From NCBI GenBank assembly GCA_003117195.1, contig BDSI01000015.1:1-64000 (forward strand): a stretch of 64,000 nt of DNA, written 5' to 3'. Below are positions 21,121-31,075 of the stretch, piece by piece. The stretch is from Eudorina sp. 2006-703-Eu-15. Lineage: Eukaryota; Chlorophyta; Chlorophyceae; Chlamydomonadales; Volvocaceae. The stretch's first letter is position 1. The number at the start of each line of letters is the position of its first letter. The notes beneath the pieces were generated by a model. It searched no databases. It had not been told where the DNA came from and worked only from the letters and a program-made list of their open reading frames with translations. The translations under genes and the position numbers were made by a program.

Positions 21121-22959
21121 ATGGCGTTACACAACAACGCCACAGCCGAAAACGGGGAGATGGACGCAGAGGAGATCCCTGTGGTCCGCATCACCCGCAC
21201 ACGATGGATAGAGATCGCGGGGCCCAACCCCGAAAATCGGCCGATAAAGCAGTTCCACATTGCAATGAAATTTGATCGGCAAAGCCGCAAAATCGACGTC
21301 ATCAACTTCGTGGCCCAGATGGTTCGGCCGCGCATCATGGAGCTGGTCTCGGAGACGCCAATCAGCTTAGAAGGGGTCTCGGACTCCTCCAGAGTTTATG
21401 ACATGAAAGACGGCCGGCAATATGCCCGGGTCACGATCGGTGTCCCGAAGGAGAACGCAGACTCGGTCCGGGACCACCTCCGCAGGAGCTTGGGGCCGTG
21501 GGGGGAGCTGAACCTTGGCAGGTTCTACACAAAGGCCGGAATATACCCGCCCGCAGACCCAGCCCAGCCGCACGACGCGCACCCGGGGCTGATCGCACAG
21601 GTGGAGGAATGGTGCCCCCAGCAATGGCGCATCGAGGGCCTTCCGCCGGCCTCCGACGCGGCCTGCCACGCACTCCTAGACTACGTCTATGGGATGCTGG
21701 ACCCAGCGCTGGGCGAGGAAGAGGATATCCCGCAGGAACCAAAAAGCAACTTCCTGGAGGTCGCTCACACCGCCCCCCGAGCGGTAAAAGCGGAGAAGCT
21801 CCCGCCGAAACTGCTGCTCGACATCGAGGGCCACGAGAAGGGGCTCCTGAAGGCCTCCCACATCAAAACGCTCCCGTACGGCGGGCCCCCCATGCCGCCC
21901 CCGCCAGCCCTGCCGCAGACGGCGGCCCCGCCGCGACAGAAAGCCGCACTTGCGAGGCCACCGCCCCATATCCTAAGGGCAGAGGAACGGGATCGGAAGA
22001 GGATGGACGCGGAAGCCGCGGCGGAGGCCGCGGCGGAGGCCGCGGCGGCGCGAGCGGCCCCAACGGTGGCCGCCCGAGATGCGGCCCGCGGGGCCCCACA
22101 CGCCCCTGCCGCACAGGCGGCGACGCGGGCGGCTCAGGCGATGACAAGGACAGGCCAGCAGGCCGCAGGGACGACCCAAACGGGGACACCAGCGACCCAG
22201 ACAGCAGCAGCCGGCGCCCCTGCAGTCGCAGCCGCCGCCTCTGCAGCGGCAGCCACCGCCCCCGCCGCGGCCACCGCTAAACCCGCAGCAGCAGCCGCCA
22301 AACCCGCTGCGGCAGCCGCCATCCCCACCGCGGCGGCCGCCAACCTCGCAGCGCCTGCCGCCACCCACGCAGCGACAGCCGCAACCCGCGCAGGGGCCGG
22401 CGCCACCCCAACAGCGGCAACAGCAACCTCAACGGCGGCAGCCGCGCCACCACCGACAGCCGCCGCGGCCCCAGCCAACGCAGCCGCGGGGGAGGGAGGA
22501 CTCCGGGTGAACATCCCGACAGGGGCACGACCCCTGACGTCCGAACGGTTCTTTGGACCATCGGACCCCGGACCCAGCGGCTCGGGCGCGGACGGACCGG
22601 GGGCCCACGGCCAGACCCCACGAGGGACGACCATCATCCCGCCGCCGCCAGGCACTCAGGAAACCCCGGCAGGAGCGCCCCAACGGCAGGGCATTTCAAG
22701 GCCGAGATCGACCTCCGGAGCGGGCGAAACCCCCCCAGCCAAGAACCCGGCGGTGACTCTGGCAGAGGAGGGAGAGACCGGGCCTGCGGATGACGATACG
22801 ACGATGACGGCAGCCGAAGGGTTTCAACCGGTGCCGCGACCCATTCGACCCCCCGAAACAACCCCCCCCACCCCGCGGTGGGCGCCAACCACAACCGGTA
22901 TGAGAGCCTGCGGACCCTGCCGCCGGGGGACGAGGACATGGGTGACGAGTGACGGGTAG
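21121..22959 (+). CDS. LINE ORF1 protein
   Basis: Intact 612-codon frame. The N-terminal ~230 residues are of mixed composition, including a TRTRWIEIAGPNPE segment and VTIGVPKENADSVRDHL. From residue ~280 the protein becomes Ala/Pro-rich low complexity with AAEAAAE and TAAA runs and a Gly/Pro-rich end. No zinc knuckle is evident. By position it is the nucleic-acid-binding ORF1 protein that packages LINE RNA; sequence identity with known ORF1 families is not obvious. The stop overlaps the opening of ORF2 by at most 14 nt in the +1 frame. Confidence 0.8.
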   Translation: MALHNNATAENGEMDAEEIPVVRITRTRWIEIAGPNPENRPIKQFHIAMKFDRQSRKIDVINFVAQMVRPRIMELVSETPISLEGVSDSSRVYDMKDGRQYARVTIGVPKENADSVRDHLRRSLGPWGELNLGRFYTKAGIYPPADPAQPHDAHPGLIAQVEEWCPQQWRIEGLPPASDAACHALLDYVYGMLDPALGEEEDIPQEPKSNFLEVAHTAPRAVKAEKLPPKLLLDIEGHEKGLLKASHIKTLPYGGPPMPPPPALPQTAAPPRQKAALARPPPHILRAEERDRKRMDAEAAAEAAAEAAAARAAPTVAARDAARGAPHAPAAQAATRAAQAMTRTGQQAAGTTQTGTPATQTAAAGAPAVAAAASAAAATAPAAATAKPAAAAAKPAAAAAIPTAAAANLAAPAATHAATAATRAGAGATPTAATATSTAAAAPPPTAAAAPANAAAGEGGLRVNIPTGARPLTSERFFGPSDPGPSGSGADGPGAHGQTPRGTTIIPPPPGTQETPAGAPQRQGISRPRSTSGAGETPPAKNPAVTLAEEGETGPADDDTTMTAAEGFQPVPRPIRPPETTPPTPRWAPTTTGMRACGPCRRGTRTWVTSDG

Positions 22960-25900
22960 CCGCAGTCGAAGGGGCAGGTACTACCGGCCCCTGAGAGTAG
23001 GGTCGTGGAATGCTGACGGGCTACACCTAGCGGGGCATGACGCCAAGCTAGGGGCGGCGATGAAGATGTGGGTGGGCTTAGGCCTAGACATCGTGTGCAT
23101 ACAAGAAACGCATATCACCACTAGCAAGCAGTTCAACGGCCTCCGCCGCAAGCTGGCGGCCGGGGCGGCGGTCCTTCATGAACGGGGGTGGGAGGTGGTT
23201 TCGCACTCTTACGCGCCCTCGACACGGTCAGGAGGGGTAGCTATCATCGTGCGGACAGGCCTCTTTCGCACTGCCACCGCGGCGGACCCCCCGGAAGGGG
23301 TACGACATCACCACGCCCCGAAGGGGCGGGCATGCCAGTGGACGTTTCGATGGGGCGGTCATCGGCTACACCTGGTGAACGTGTACCTGCCCACATCACG
23401 ATTCCCTGTGGGTGAGCGGGTCGAATTCGTGAACAAGGTGCTTGCACCCGCCTGCGCGGCGGCGGATGAAGCAAACACTGTCATCGTCGCGGGAGACTTT
23501 AACTTTGTGGTGAACCCCAGCATGGATAGCTCGGCAGGGGAACAGGGTAGAGCTGCGGACAGGCCGGTAGCGGAAGCCTTTAACGCCCAGTGCCCAAACT
23601 TGGTTGATACGTTTCGGGCGGCACACCCGGGGCGGCGACATTTCTCACACATGTACGTGGCACCGACACCCGGGGGGTCGCGGCTAGATAGGATTTACAT
23701 ATCGGAGGGAGGCGCCCCTTATGTATCCGGGGCGAGCATTCCAACCGCAACACCATCCGACCATAGGATGGCGATCATGACACTCATGGCCCGCACGGGC
23801 CTCGACCGCGGCCCTGGCATCAACAGGGTGCGGTGCGACTTCACATCCCACCAGGATCTGCGGCAGGCGTTTAAGGGCTGGCTGCTGGAGGAGCTTGGGG
23901 ACCGGCCGGGGGAAGGCGAGGAGGAGGCGCTGGTTGACTGGTGGGTCCCCTTCAAACACCGGCTAGCGCACACGGTTCGTGGCCTAAACAAAGAGGCACG
24001 GAGTAGACGCACCCGCCCGGGAGAACGGGTTAAGTTGGCGCTGAACGAGGTCGCGAGGCGCCAAACAGCGGCTGACCAAGGGGATCAGACCGTGGGGAGC
24101 ATGGACGGGATTGTGGCGGCACAGATGGAAGTGGTGTCTGCTATGACGGAAGAGGGGGCACGGCAGGCACACCGCGTGCGAGTTCATTGGTTGAGATCGG
24201 GGGAGCGACCCAACAGGGCCCTCACATCCATGGTGCGGCCCGCCCAGGCCCAACAATCTATCGCGGGCCTGCGCGAAAAACATGGCAACCTGGTCACCAA
24301 CATGGCGAAGCTACCGCAGGTGGTCGCAGATTTCTGGGGGAGGGTCTGCCAAACCCCCCAGGATCAGTGCCCCGAAGCGCGAGCAGCGGTGCTCGAAGCG
24401 GTCAGAGAGAGGGGCCCGCGACTGGCGGAGGATGATGCAGAGGAGGTAGGCCGGCAGGAAGTGTCCGCAGAGGAGGTACGACGGGTCCTCAAGGGTATAC
24501 CCCCGGGAAAATCACCCGGTAGGGACGGCATCCCGGGGGATCTCTACAAGGCGTTCAAGGAGGAATTTGCGCCTGTGTTGGCTGATCTCTTTACGGCCAT
24601 CGCCAGGACCCACCGCACTCCGGAGGGGTTTGTGGACGGGGTGATCACGGTCATCTACAAAAATCGGGGAGTACGGCATGATCCTGGCAGCTATAGGCCA
24701 ATCACTCTGCTCAAGACGGACTACCGTATTTTGACCAAAGCACTAGCGAATCGGTTAGGCCCGGCCTTGGGAAAGGTGATTGCCCTGGAACAATCTGCCT
24801 TCCTGCCAGACCGGCTGATTGGGGCGAACATTCTGTTCCTGCGGCTACTGCCACGCCTCATGGCGAGGCAAGACCGATCGTGCGTTGTGGCCTTCTTGGA
24901 TATCGCAAAGGCGTATGATACTATTGATCGGGGATTCCTGTTGGACGTGATGGAGATCATGGGAGCCGGGGAGGGACTCACCACGTGGGTGCGGACCCTC
25001 CTCACTTCCACGCGATCCCTGGCGGTGGTCAACGGCTTCCAGTCGAAGATGGTACCCATGCAGGCGGGGGTGCGCCAGGGATGTCCCCTGGCCCCCCTGC
25101 TCTATTTATTCGTGGCGCAGGCGCTGCTGTGCTGGCTGCAGCACCGGAGGGTGGGGATCCGCCTCCGCCCTGCCGACGAAGACCTAACCACGGCCATGCA
25201 ATATGCAGACGACACCGAAGTAATTATGGGCAGCTCGGCCGAACTCGAGCACTTCCTGGCGAGCATGGAGACCTTCGCCAAGGGATCGGGACAGAAACTG
25301 AACCCGGACAAGGTGGAATTACTACCGGTGGGACCCGCTGAGAAAGGGGTGGAGGCCGGAGGTGAGGAGGTTCGGGGCGGGATGAGACTGGTCCAAACCG
25401 CCACGGCCTTAGGCCTGCCGTAGAGCCGTACACGGATGTGGATGGCACTCCGGAGATGGACTGGGGAGCGCAGATGGACAAAGTTCGTGTCAGGTTCACG
25501 AGGATAGCGCAATTGTCACTGTCCGCCTTCGGGAGGGCGTCGGCTGCCGCGGCGTACGGATTGCACAGACTCACTTGGCACATGGAGCATGGCGGCATGC
25601 CGCCGGAGACAGTGATAGACCGGCTCGAAGGGTGGACGGCACGCCTGGTAGATAGGGCCCAGGGCCCCGAAGCCACCGAGAGGCGGCCCACTGGGGTGCC
25701 ACGTAGCCTGCTGCTTGGGCACCCGGCGGTGGGGGGATTCGGCGCGCTGCCGCTGCGGGAACATATCCGAGCGCGCTGGGCCTCAACAGCGCTGCGGTAC
25801 ATGAGGAGGATCCGCCACCAGCGGGCCGCCCCCTGGCAACGTGTCGTGGACACGATCCTAGCGGACGCCTCAGCGGCATGGAAGCCGTGCATGGTGCTCG

Positions 25901-27270
25901 CTCACGGCAACGGCCGAGCGAGAGAGGGATCCGAAGGCTAGAACCCGAGGTACAGCGGGTCGTGACAGCCCTAGCCGCCCTGCCGAGAGTGGTGGACATC
26001 GCCGACCATCCGCTCGCGCCGGGGGCGTGGTGCTGGAACGCACCACTGTGGGGAAACCCACTACTCCCGGAGGAACTGCCCGAGGGGGGCGCCCCGGCCT
26101 CGAGCATGTGTTCCCGGACCTGGTGGACTACACCGGATTGCAAACGGTCGGACAACTAATCCGGGTGGGGGAGACGCTCCGGATGGTAACCGACGGCTGG
26201 GCAGAGCCAAACTACATAGACTCCGCCCGCATGGCACGATGCGCCGCACGGGCGTGGGCGACATTCGTACAAGATTGCCTGGGTATCCCCGCGGGGTCCG
26301 GGCGATGGGGTGATTGGAGGCAATGGGCCGAATTAGACCGGCGGCTGGTAGAACTTCAAGTAAGGCTACCAGCGGCCTGGGTGGCAGCAGCCCTAGCGGC
26401 ACGAGCGAACGGGGTCCAGGGGGCGAATGTGCCCACGCACGGAAGAGGAGGTGACGGCCATGTTGCTCGATCGCATGGGTTGGAGGTTGAATAATGGGTT
26501 GAAGGTGGCCCTGAGCGAGTACTCTGTTCGAGTGGGGACAGCGATGCAACTAGCCGAGGTGGCGGAACGCCGCAGCGCGGCTCACTTGCTGTTTGCCTGT
26601 GAGGCGGTAGGACTGGGAGCCACCGACCCGATTTCTCAGGTGGCGGCCGCCCGGATCCAGGGGCTGCTGAGCCGCCTTTGGCTCAGTATCCGGTGAGAAA
26701 ATGAGCATAAGGAGGCCTTTTGGCGCCTTACAGTCGATGGCGTCCCGTTGTTGGGCAATTCCCATATGCGACACGCGAGGGTGACGCGGTGTGGATGCGG
26801 GGGATACCCAGCGGAAGGCGGGGGGTCAGAGACACCCCGACAGCACCATTTCTGGTCATGCCGAGTGGCCCAGGCGGTGGTGGGTCAGTTGGAAGCGCGC
26901 CTAGGGGCACGGATACGGAGGCCGCAGGTCTGGCTGGCGGAACCCCCGCCACCCGTGGAGCAAGTTGTTTGGGATGTGGTGGTGTTGGCCGCGATTGCGG
27001 CCATGGAGACTGGTCGCCGATTCATGGCGGCCACCCTGCGTCGGTCAGCACCTGGTCAGGGTCAGACGATCCGGCCGGGACCGATATTGGCAGAACAAGG
27101 GGAGCGGCGCGCAATCGCTGACTTTTGGGGGCGCCTTCACGGGTTCGCCCAGTTGGGGCTCCCGAGACGGGGTTGGAGCTCAGTGGGCCCTTTCCACCCT
27201 TTCTTGAAAGTGGCGGGGGGGTCCTGCGATGTGCGGGACCTGCTCCTGAAGAAGGATGAGGCGCGGGTTC
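22946..27270 (+). pseudogene. LINE ORF2: AP endonuclease-reverse transcriptase, frame-shifted
   Basis: The first frame is open from 22,946 to 25,423. Endonuclease motifs in order: SWNADGL, QETHI, VAGDFNF, RLDRIYIS, PSDHRM. RT motifs: GKSPGRDGIPGDLYKAF, YRPITLL, FLDIAKAYDTI, AGVRQGCPLAPLLY and the catalytic MQYADD. At about 25,415 the frame shifts (ALGLP then VEPYTDVDG one base off), and further shifts occur near 25,900, 26,090, 26,450 and 26,700. The C-terminal segment near 26,760-26,870 keeps the C-x-C...H-x-W-S-C zinc motif typical of LINE ORF2. No ATG precedes the essential WNADG motif: the first in-frame Met is at 23,060. The C-terminal limit is uncertain. Confidence 0.85.
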
Positions 27271-27769
27271 CCCGCCCTCTGTCTGTTTATCGTCGGGCTC
27301 TCCGAACCGGGGTTCAAGTTGGGGACCGGGCCTACCCTCAGATTGGGGTGGAGGTTGGGCTCCCGTTGGCATTTTGGTGTTTTGGCCAAGTTATTTCTTA
27401 TGATGCGGGTTACCCCACTAGCGGTCGCTGGGCAGTGTCACGAGCCAGGCGTGGGCCTTCCAAGACCTCGAGAGGGTGCTGCGTTGGGTGCCTCAGAGGT
27501 GGTGGTAGCTGGGTAATGGGGTGCCTGTGTGGGCGACCTCCCCTGTTCTTGGCTTTATCCACTTCTGGGGATTATGCCCGCTGCTGTGCCTATCCCTTTG
27601 GTAGTGTTGCCCCGCTGCGCGCCTCTGCTTGCTTCGGTGTCTGACTGGTTGGGGTTATGGCCCGGTGTGTTTTCTTTGGGTGCGGCGTTGTGGTGTGGAG
27701 GTGACCTGCCGCCTTGGCGGTGGGGCCTACTGGGGCTTGCTCTGGTATACACCGATGATCCCGTTGGGG

Positions 27770-27798
27770 TCCGCTGTAACATTCATTCATTCATTCAT
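27770..27798. repeat. (CATT)n junction shared by two LINEs
   Basis: GTAAC followed by about four CATT/ATTC units, then ATACCCATACGAGCC. The plus-strand LINE ends in this tract, and the minus-strand remnant to the right also reads into it with its own 3' end. Confidence 0.7.
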
Positions 27799-29185
27799 AC
27801 CCATACGAGCCGGAGGCCCAAGGGCAAACAAAACGCCCAAAAGCACTGGTTTGCAATACCGCATTAACAGGAGTCAACGAGACTAGCGCCCAAAGGGCAC
27901 GATAGAATTACGGTGAGCCCACATGCGCTCCAACATCTTTGCCAAACGAGCCGGATCCCAGGCCATCGCCTCCCTCATAGTGTTAGGGCGGTGAAACCCT
28001 TCCTCAGCGCGTATTGCATCATAAGCCGGGCAGTCGAGTAGAACATGCTTCTCATCTTCAATCTGGTCTTCAGAGCGGCAGCAACGGCAGACCCGCTGTC
28101 CACTAGGGACATGGTGCCTACCCCTCCGCGCCCTGTTAGACTCGAGTGCCCAACAACAAAGCCTGAATTGCATTAGCTTTCGGTGCGCAGAACGGGGGAT
28201 AAAAACTGTAGCGTGCGGTTGCCACATAACGGCCGCCGCACCCATAAACGACAGGCCCATCCAATGCTTGTACTTCGACATATGGATCCCCGTCTGCTTC
28301 CCGTCTGATGGGTAATTGTCTGGCTCGACGTCGAGGCGCATATGTTCCCAACCGCTCATTGGTCGTTCCCTCATCGCCGTCACAATCTGAGCCTTGGGAA
28401 GAGGTTTGGACAGCAACCACTCAACTCGCTGTTCAACACCTTCTGCATCGTGAGGTAGCCCGCTCCAAATATCACACTTTTAGTACGACATTAAACGCAA
28501 GAACGAGGCTCCCCAACCGCCCTGTTCAGGGTCGGTGAGTGCATCGATAACCTCCTGATACAGGACTGCGTGTGCGACCGTGCCCTTCTGCGTCTGCAGG
28601 CGGTTCCAAAAGCGAACCACTTGCTTCAACAAATAGTAATGCAGGGGAAGCTTGGCCAATTCTGCGAAAAGAAGGCGGTGGGCTGGGCGAGCAGTCCCCA
28701 CAATTTGTCGCATGAACGCAATCTGTAGCTGGACTGCATCGTCGTGTAGGCACGCTTCAAAACGTCCTTCTGCCAGGTGAGATGTGACACCCCATCCACC
28801 GCCACACCGGAACCATCCCGTCAATCGATACAGCCGTAGGAGGTGGACCCTTCGTCCCGACCGGGCAATCCAACCATCCCTTCGAAGCCCCCGTCATCGT
28901 AGCGTCGAGCTGATCGGTGGCCAACACATCATAAACATAACCATTGACCAAGCTGGGTCGCGCCGCAACCCAACTCGTAACGTCGTAAGCCTCCACACCC
29001 CCGCCCACGCATAACCTCCCAGCCACACCTCGGCCTCTCCCCTGAACCTTCGCCGTCCTCCCCCGGCCCCTCTCCCTCCGGCCCCTCCATCGCTGAACCT
29101 CCCCACTGCTATGCGCTCCAGCAGCCACAATTTTCAGTAGATATAAAAAGGATGGACGGGGCTCGTGGGAGGGGCTGTGCTGCAA
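27799..29185 (-). mobile_element. LINE remnant, 3' part (minus strand), different family
   Basis: On the minus strand, remnants of a LINE ORF2 C-terminus run from about 29,185 to a stop at 27,883, followed by a 3' UTR with GCCTCCGGCTCGTATGGGT and the CATT tract. The frame is interrupted near 28,450 and again near 28,790. No RT core is present, so it is a 5'-truncated copy. The 3' sequence differs from that of the plus-strand LINE. Confidence 0.65.
27883..28824 (-). pseudogene. LINE ORF2 C-terminal fragment with zinc motif
   Basis: Two open segments on the minus strand, 28,480-28,824 and 27,883-28,416. The first carries a helical LPLHYYLLKQVVRFWNRL segment of the type found after the RT in algal LINEs. 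The second ends with the C-x2-C...E-x-H-x-L-x2-C zinc motif (CRCCRSED...KHVLLDC) that closes many LINE ORF2 proteins. Their frames differ, so at least one indel separates them. Confidence 0.65.
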
Positions 29186-29462
29186 TGGACCCAGGGTACA
29201 CTGGCCCCTTCCGTCGGATTCCGGAACCTGGACACATGGGTGGGGTTCGCCGAGGAGGCCGCAGGGATAGACTGAAGCATGCCCAGCAACACCTGCTGCC
29301 CGGCGCTGTCTGTACTACCATGGAAAGGAAAGGCATTACGCCCCTTCCGCATATTCCGCCCATTCCTGCACTCCGCGAAAGAGTTTCGCGCGTTGTCGAG
29401 GTCCGTACGGCACGCTGGGCGGCGTAGTAGCGTGGTACGTCCCGCGCAGGGCATGATATTAG

Positions 29463-29690
29463 TACAGTGGGCCCCGCGGGTCGTCGCTGACAGCGCAGCT
29501 TCCACGACACACTGTAGGAACGAAAACCGCGCCACCGTGGCGCACTGGACACGCTCCACAAGTGCACCGAAATACACCCGCACCCACTGTACCAAGGAAC
29601 CACCCCGTTCCTGAGAACCATCCATAGCCAGGGATGAAACCTGCTTAGGGCGAGTCCACCGGGGCGCCCCGTATTACAAGACCAACGCGC
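29463..29690 (-). mobile_element. LINE-related 3' fragment, copy 1
   Basis: From GGGCCCCGCGGGTC through GAACCA-CCCCGTTCCTGAGA to the CCGGGGCGCCCC region this is similar along its whole length to 53,838-54,062, which lies inside an intron of another gene. The left edge resembles the GCGGACCCC end of the local LINE tails, so I read it as a minus-strand LINE 3' region. Confidence 0.55.
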
Positions 29691-29719
29691 TTGAGCGTCG
29701 CGATCAGCCCCCTGCATAC

Positions 29720-30357
29720 GTGCAGTAGACTGAGTAGACTACAGCACATGACGGCGCACAACGGTTCACGGCAGCCCCACCCTGCGCCATTTGCCTCCAC
29801 CTCGTAACGAATACCATTTGGCCTCCGCCATTCTTATTACGCTTTCATTTCGGCCTGCATGGGTCAAATTACATATTTCATTCTCCTATCTTTTGCGCTC
29901 CTCAAGTGATTGGCGCGGGCAGGCGCGGGCAGAGCCTGCCCTGGCCTGCCCGTAACCGCGGACGCAGTTCATTCAGTACCGGCCATTCCACTCCCCGCGC
30001 CTTTCCCCCGTCCGTCACCGGTCCACGCCCGCTCCCCATGCTATCACACACGCATTCCCGCACACGGGATCAGTCGTGATCAGTCCTGGTTCAGCTCGAG
30101 GGGATCTGGTTTGCTTGGACTGCGGACCCTGTAACAATAAATTATGCTGTAGGATTAGTTTTTCGGATTCAGGTTTTGAGTTTGCGCCTCCCATACTTCT
30201 TTCTGTTCAGTCGTCTGTATGGCGTTACTATTTTTCTTAGTTGTTTGTGTACGTATACTGGTTATAGTATAGTGGATGGAAGATAGATACGCTCCCTTGG
30301 CTGCCTCCCAGTCAATATGTAACTACTATTTTTCTCGCTTGTTTGTAATTATGATGA
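29720..30357. other. Intergenic region and leader of gene A
   Basis: No gene recognised. The last 200 bp are AT-rich and precede the gene A start. Confidence 0.5.
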
Positions 30358-30368
30358 ATGGAGGGTGA
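30351..30368 (+). promoter_or_regulatory. Tiny upstream ORF overlapping the gene A start
   Basis: ATGATGAAT...TGA encodes a five-codon peptide (MMNGG) that begins 7 bp before the gene A ATG and ends inside it in another frame. If the mRNA leader includes it, it could dampen initiation at 30,358. Confidence 0.4.
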
Positions 30369-31026
30369 AAGCGGAAACTGGGCCACGCTGCCGTCCGATG
30401 TACTCCGTCGCATCGCCTCATTTCTCTCTCCGAACGAAGTTAGCTGTACCCTTCGCTTGATAAACAAACACGCTGCAGATGCGCTCCGGGAATGGAACGT
30501 CGTGCGCCTGTCCGAGCCGGCACCGTGTCACGCATTTCGGCATCGCTGGCGCGGCTTGCACGGTAAAACTCTCAAGCAACGACGGCGCTTCATCTACCTT
30601 GTGACTAACAGTGGAGTCATCCCAAACTTGGAGGTCGCCTTGACAGCCGCTGGCTGTCCTGCGACGCCCAAGCTTTACGAAGTCGCAGCCAAGGGGGGCC
30701 ACGTAGAAGTCTTTGACTGGCTTGAGCACCGAGGAATCCAACTGCAGATCCCAAGCTCCGCAAGTGATTTGATTGCCGACTCTAGCGCCGCTTCTGGACA
30801 CTTATCTGTGGTCCGATGGCTGCTGCAGCGGTGCGAGAGCGACGACCGTGCGCGCCGGTCGCTCATTCAGAAGTCCTTGGCCGCTGCCGCGGCCACGGGC
30901 CAGTGGGCGGTGTGCGAGGCACTGTTGCCGGATGTCGCCGACGGGGGCAGTGTCAGAGCCGTCTACACAGCGGCGCAGGGCGGCCACGTGAAGCTGACCG
31001 AGTGGCTGTTGGCGCGCCTGGCGGAT

Positions 31027-31075
<49 letters not shown>

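Larger units (their letters stand above)
21030..27798 (+). mobile_element. Near full-length L1-type LINE
   Basis: Non-LTR retrotransposon with ORF1, then an overlapping ORF2 (apurinic-type endonuclease, reverse transcriptase, C-terminal zinc motif), a 3' UTR and a (CATT)n tail ending at about 27,798. The 5' limit is uncertain; I place it just before the leader at 21,030. The 3' end GGGGTCCGCTGTAAC plus CATT repeats recurs at 15,022 and 48,845 on the minus strand and at 32,502 on the plus strand, so the family is dispersed here. ORF2 has several frameshifts, so this copy is probably inactive. Target-site duplications could not be found because the tail runs straight into another element. Confidence 0.85.
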
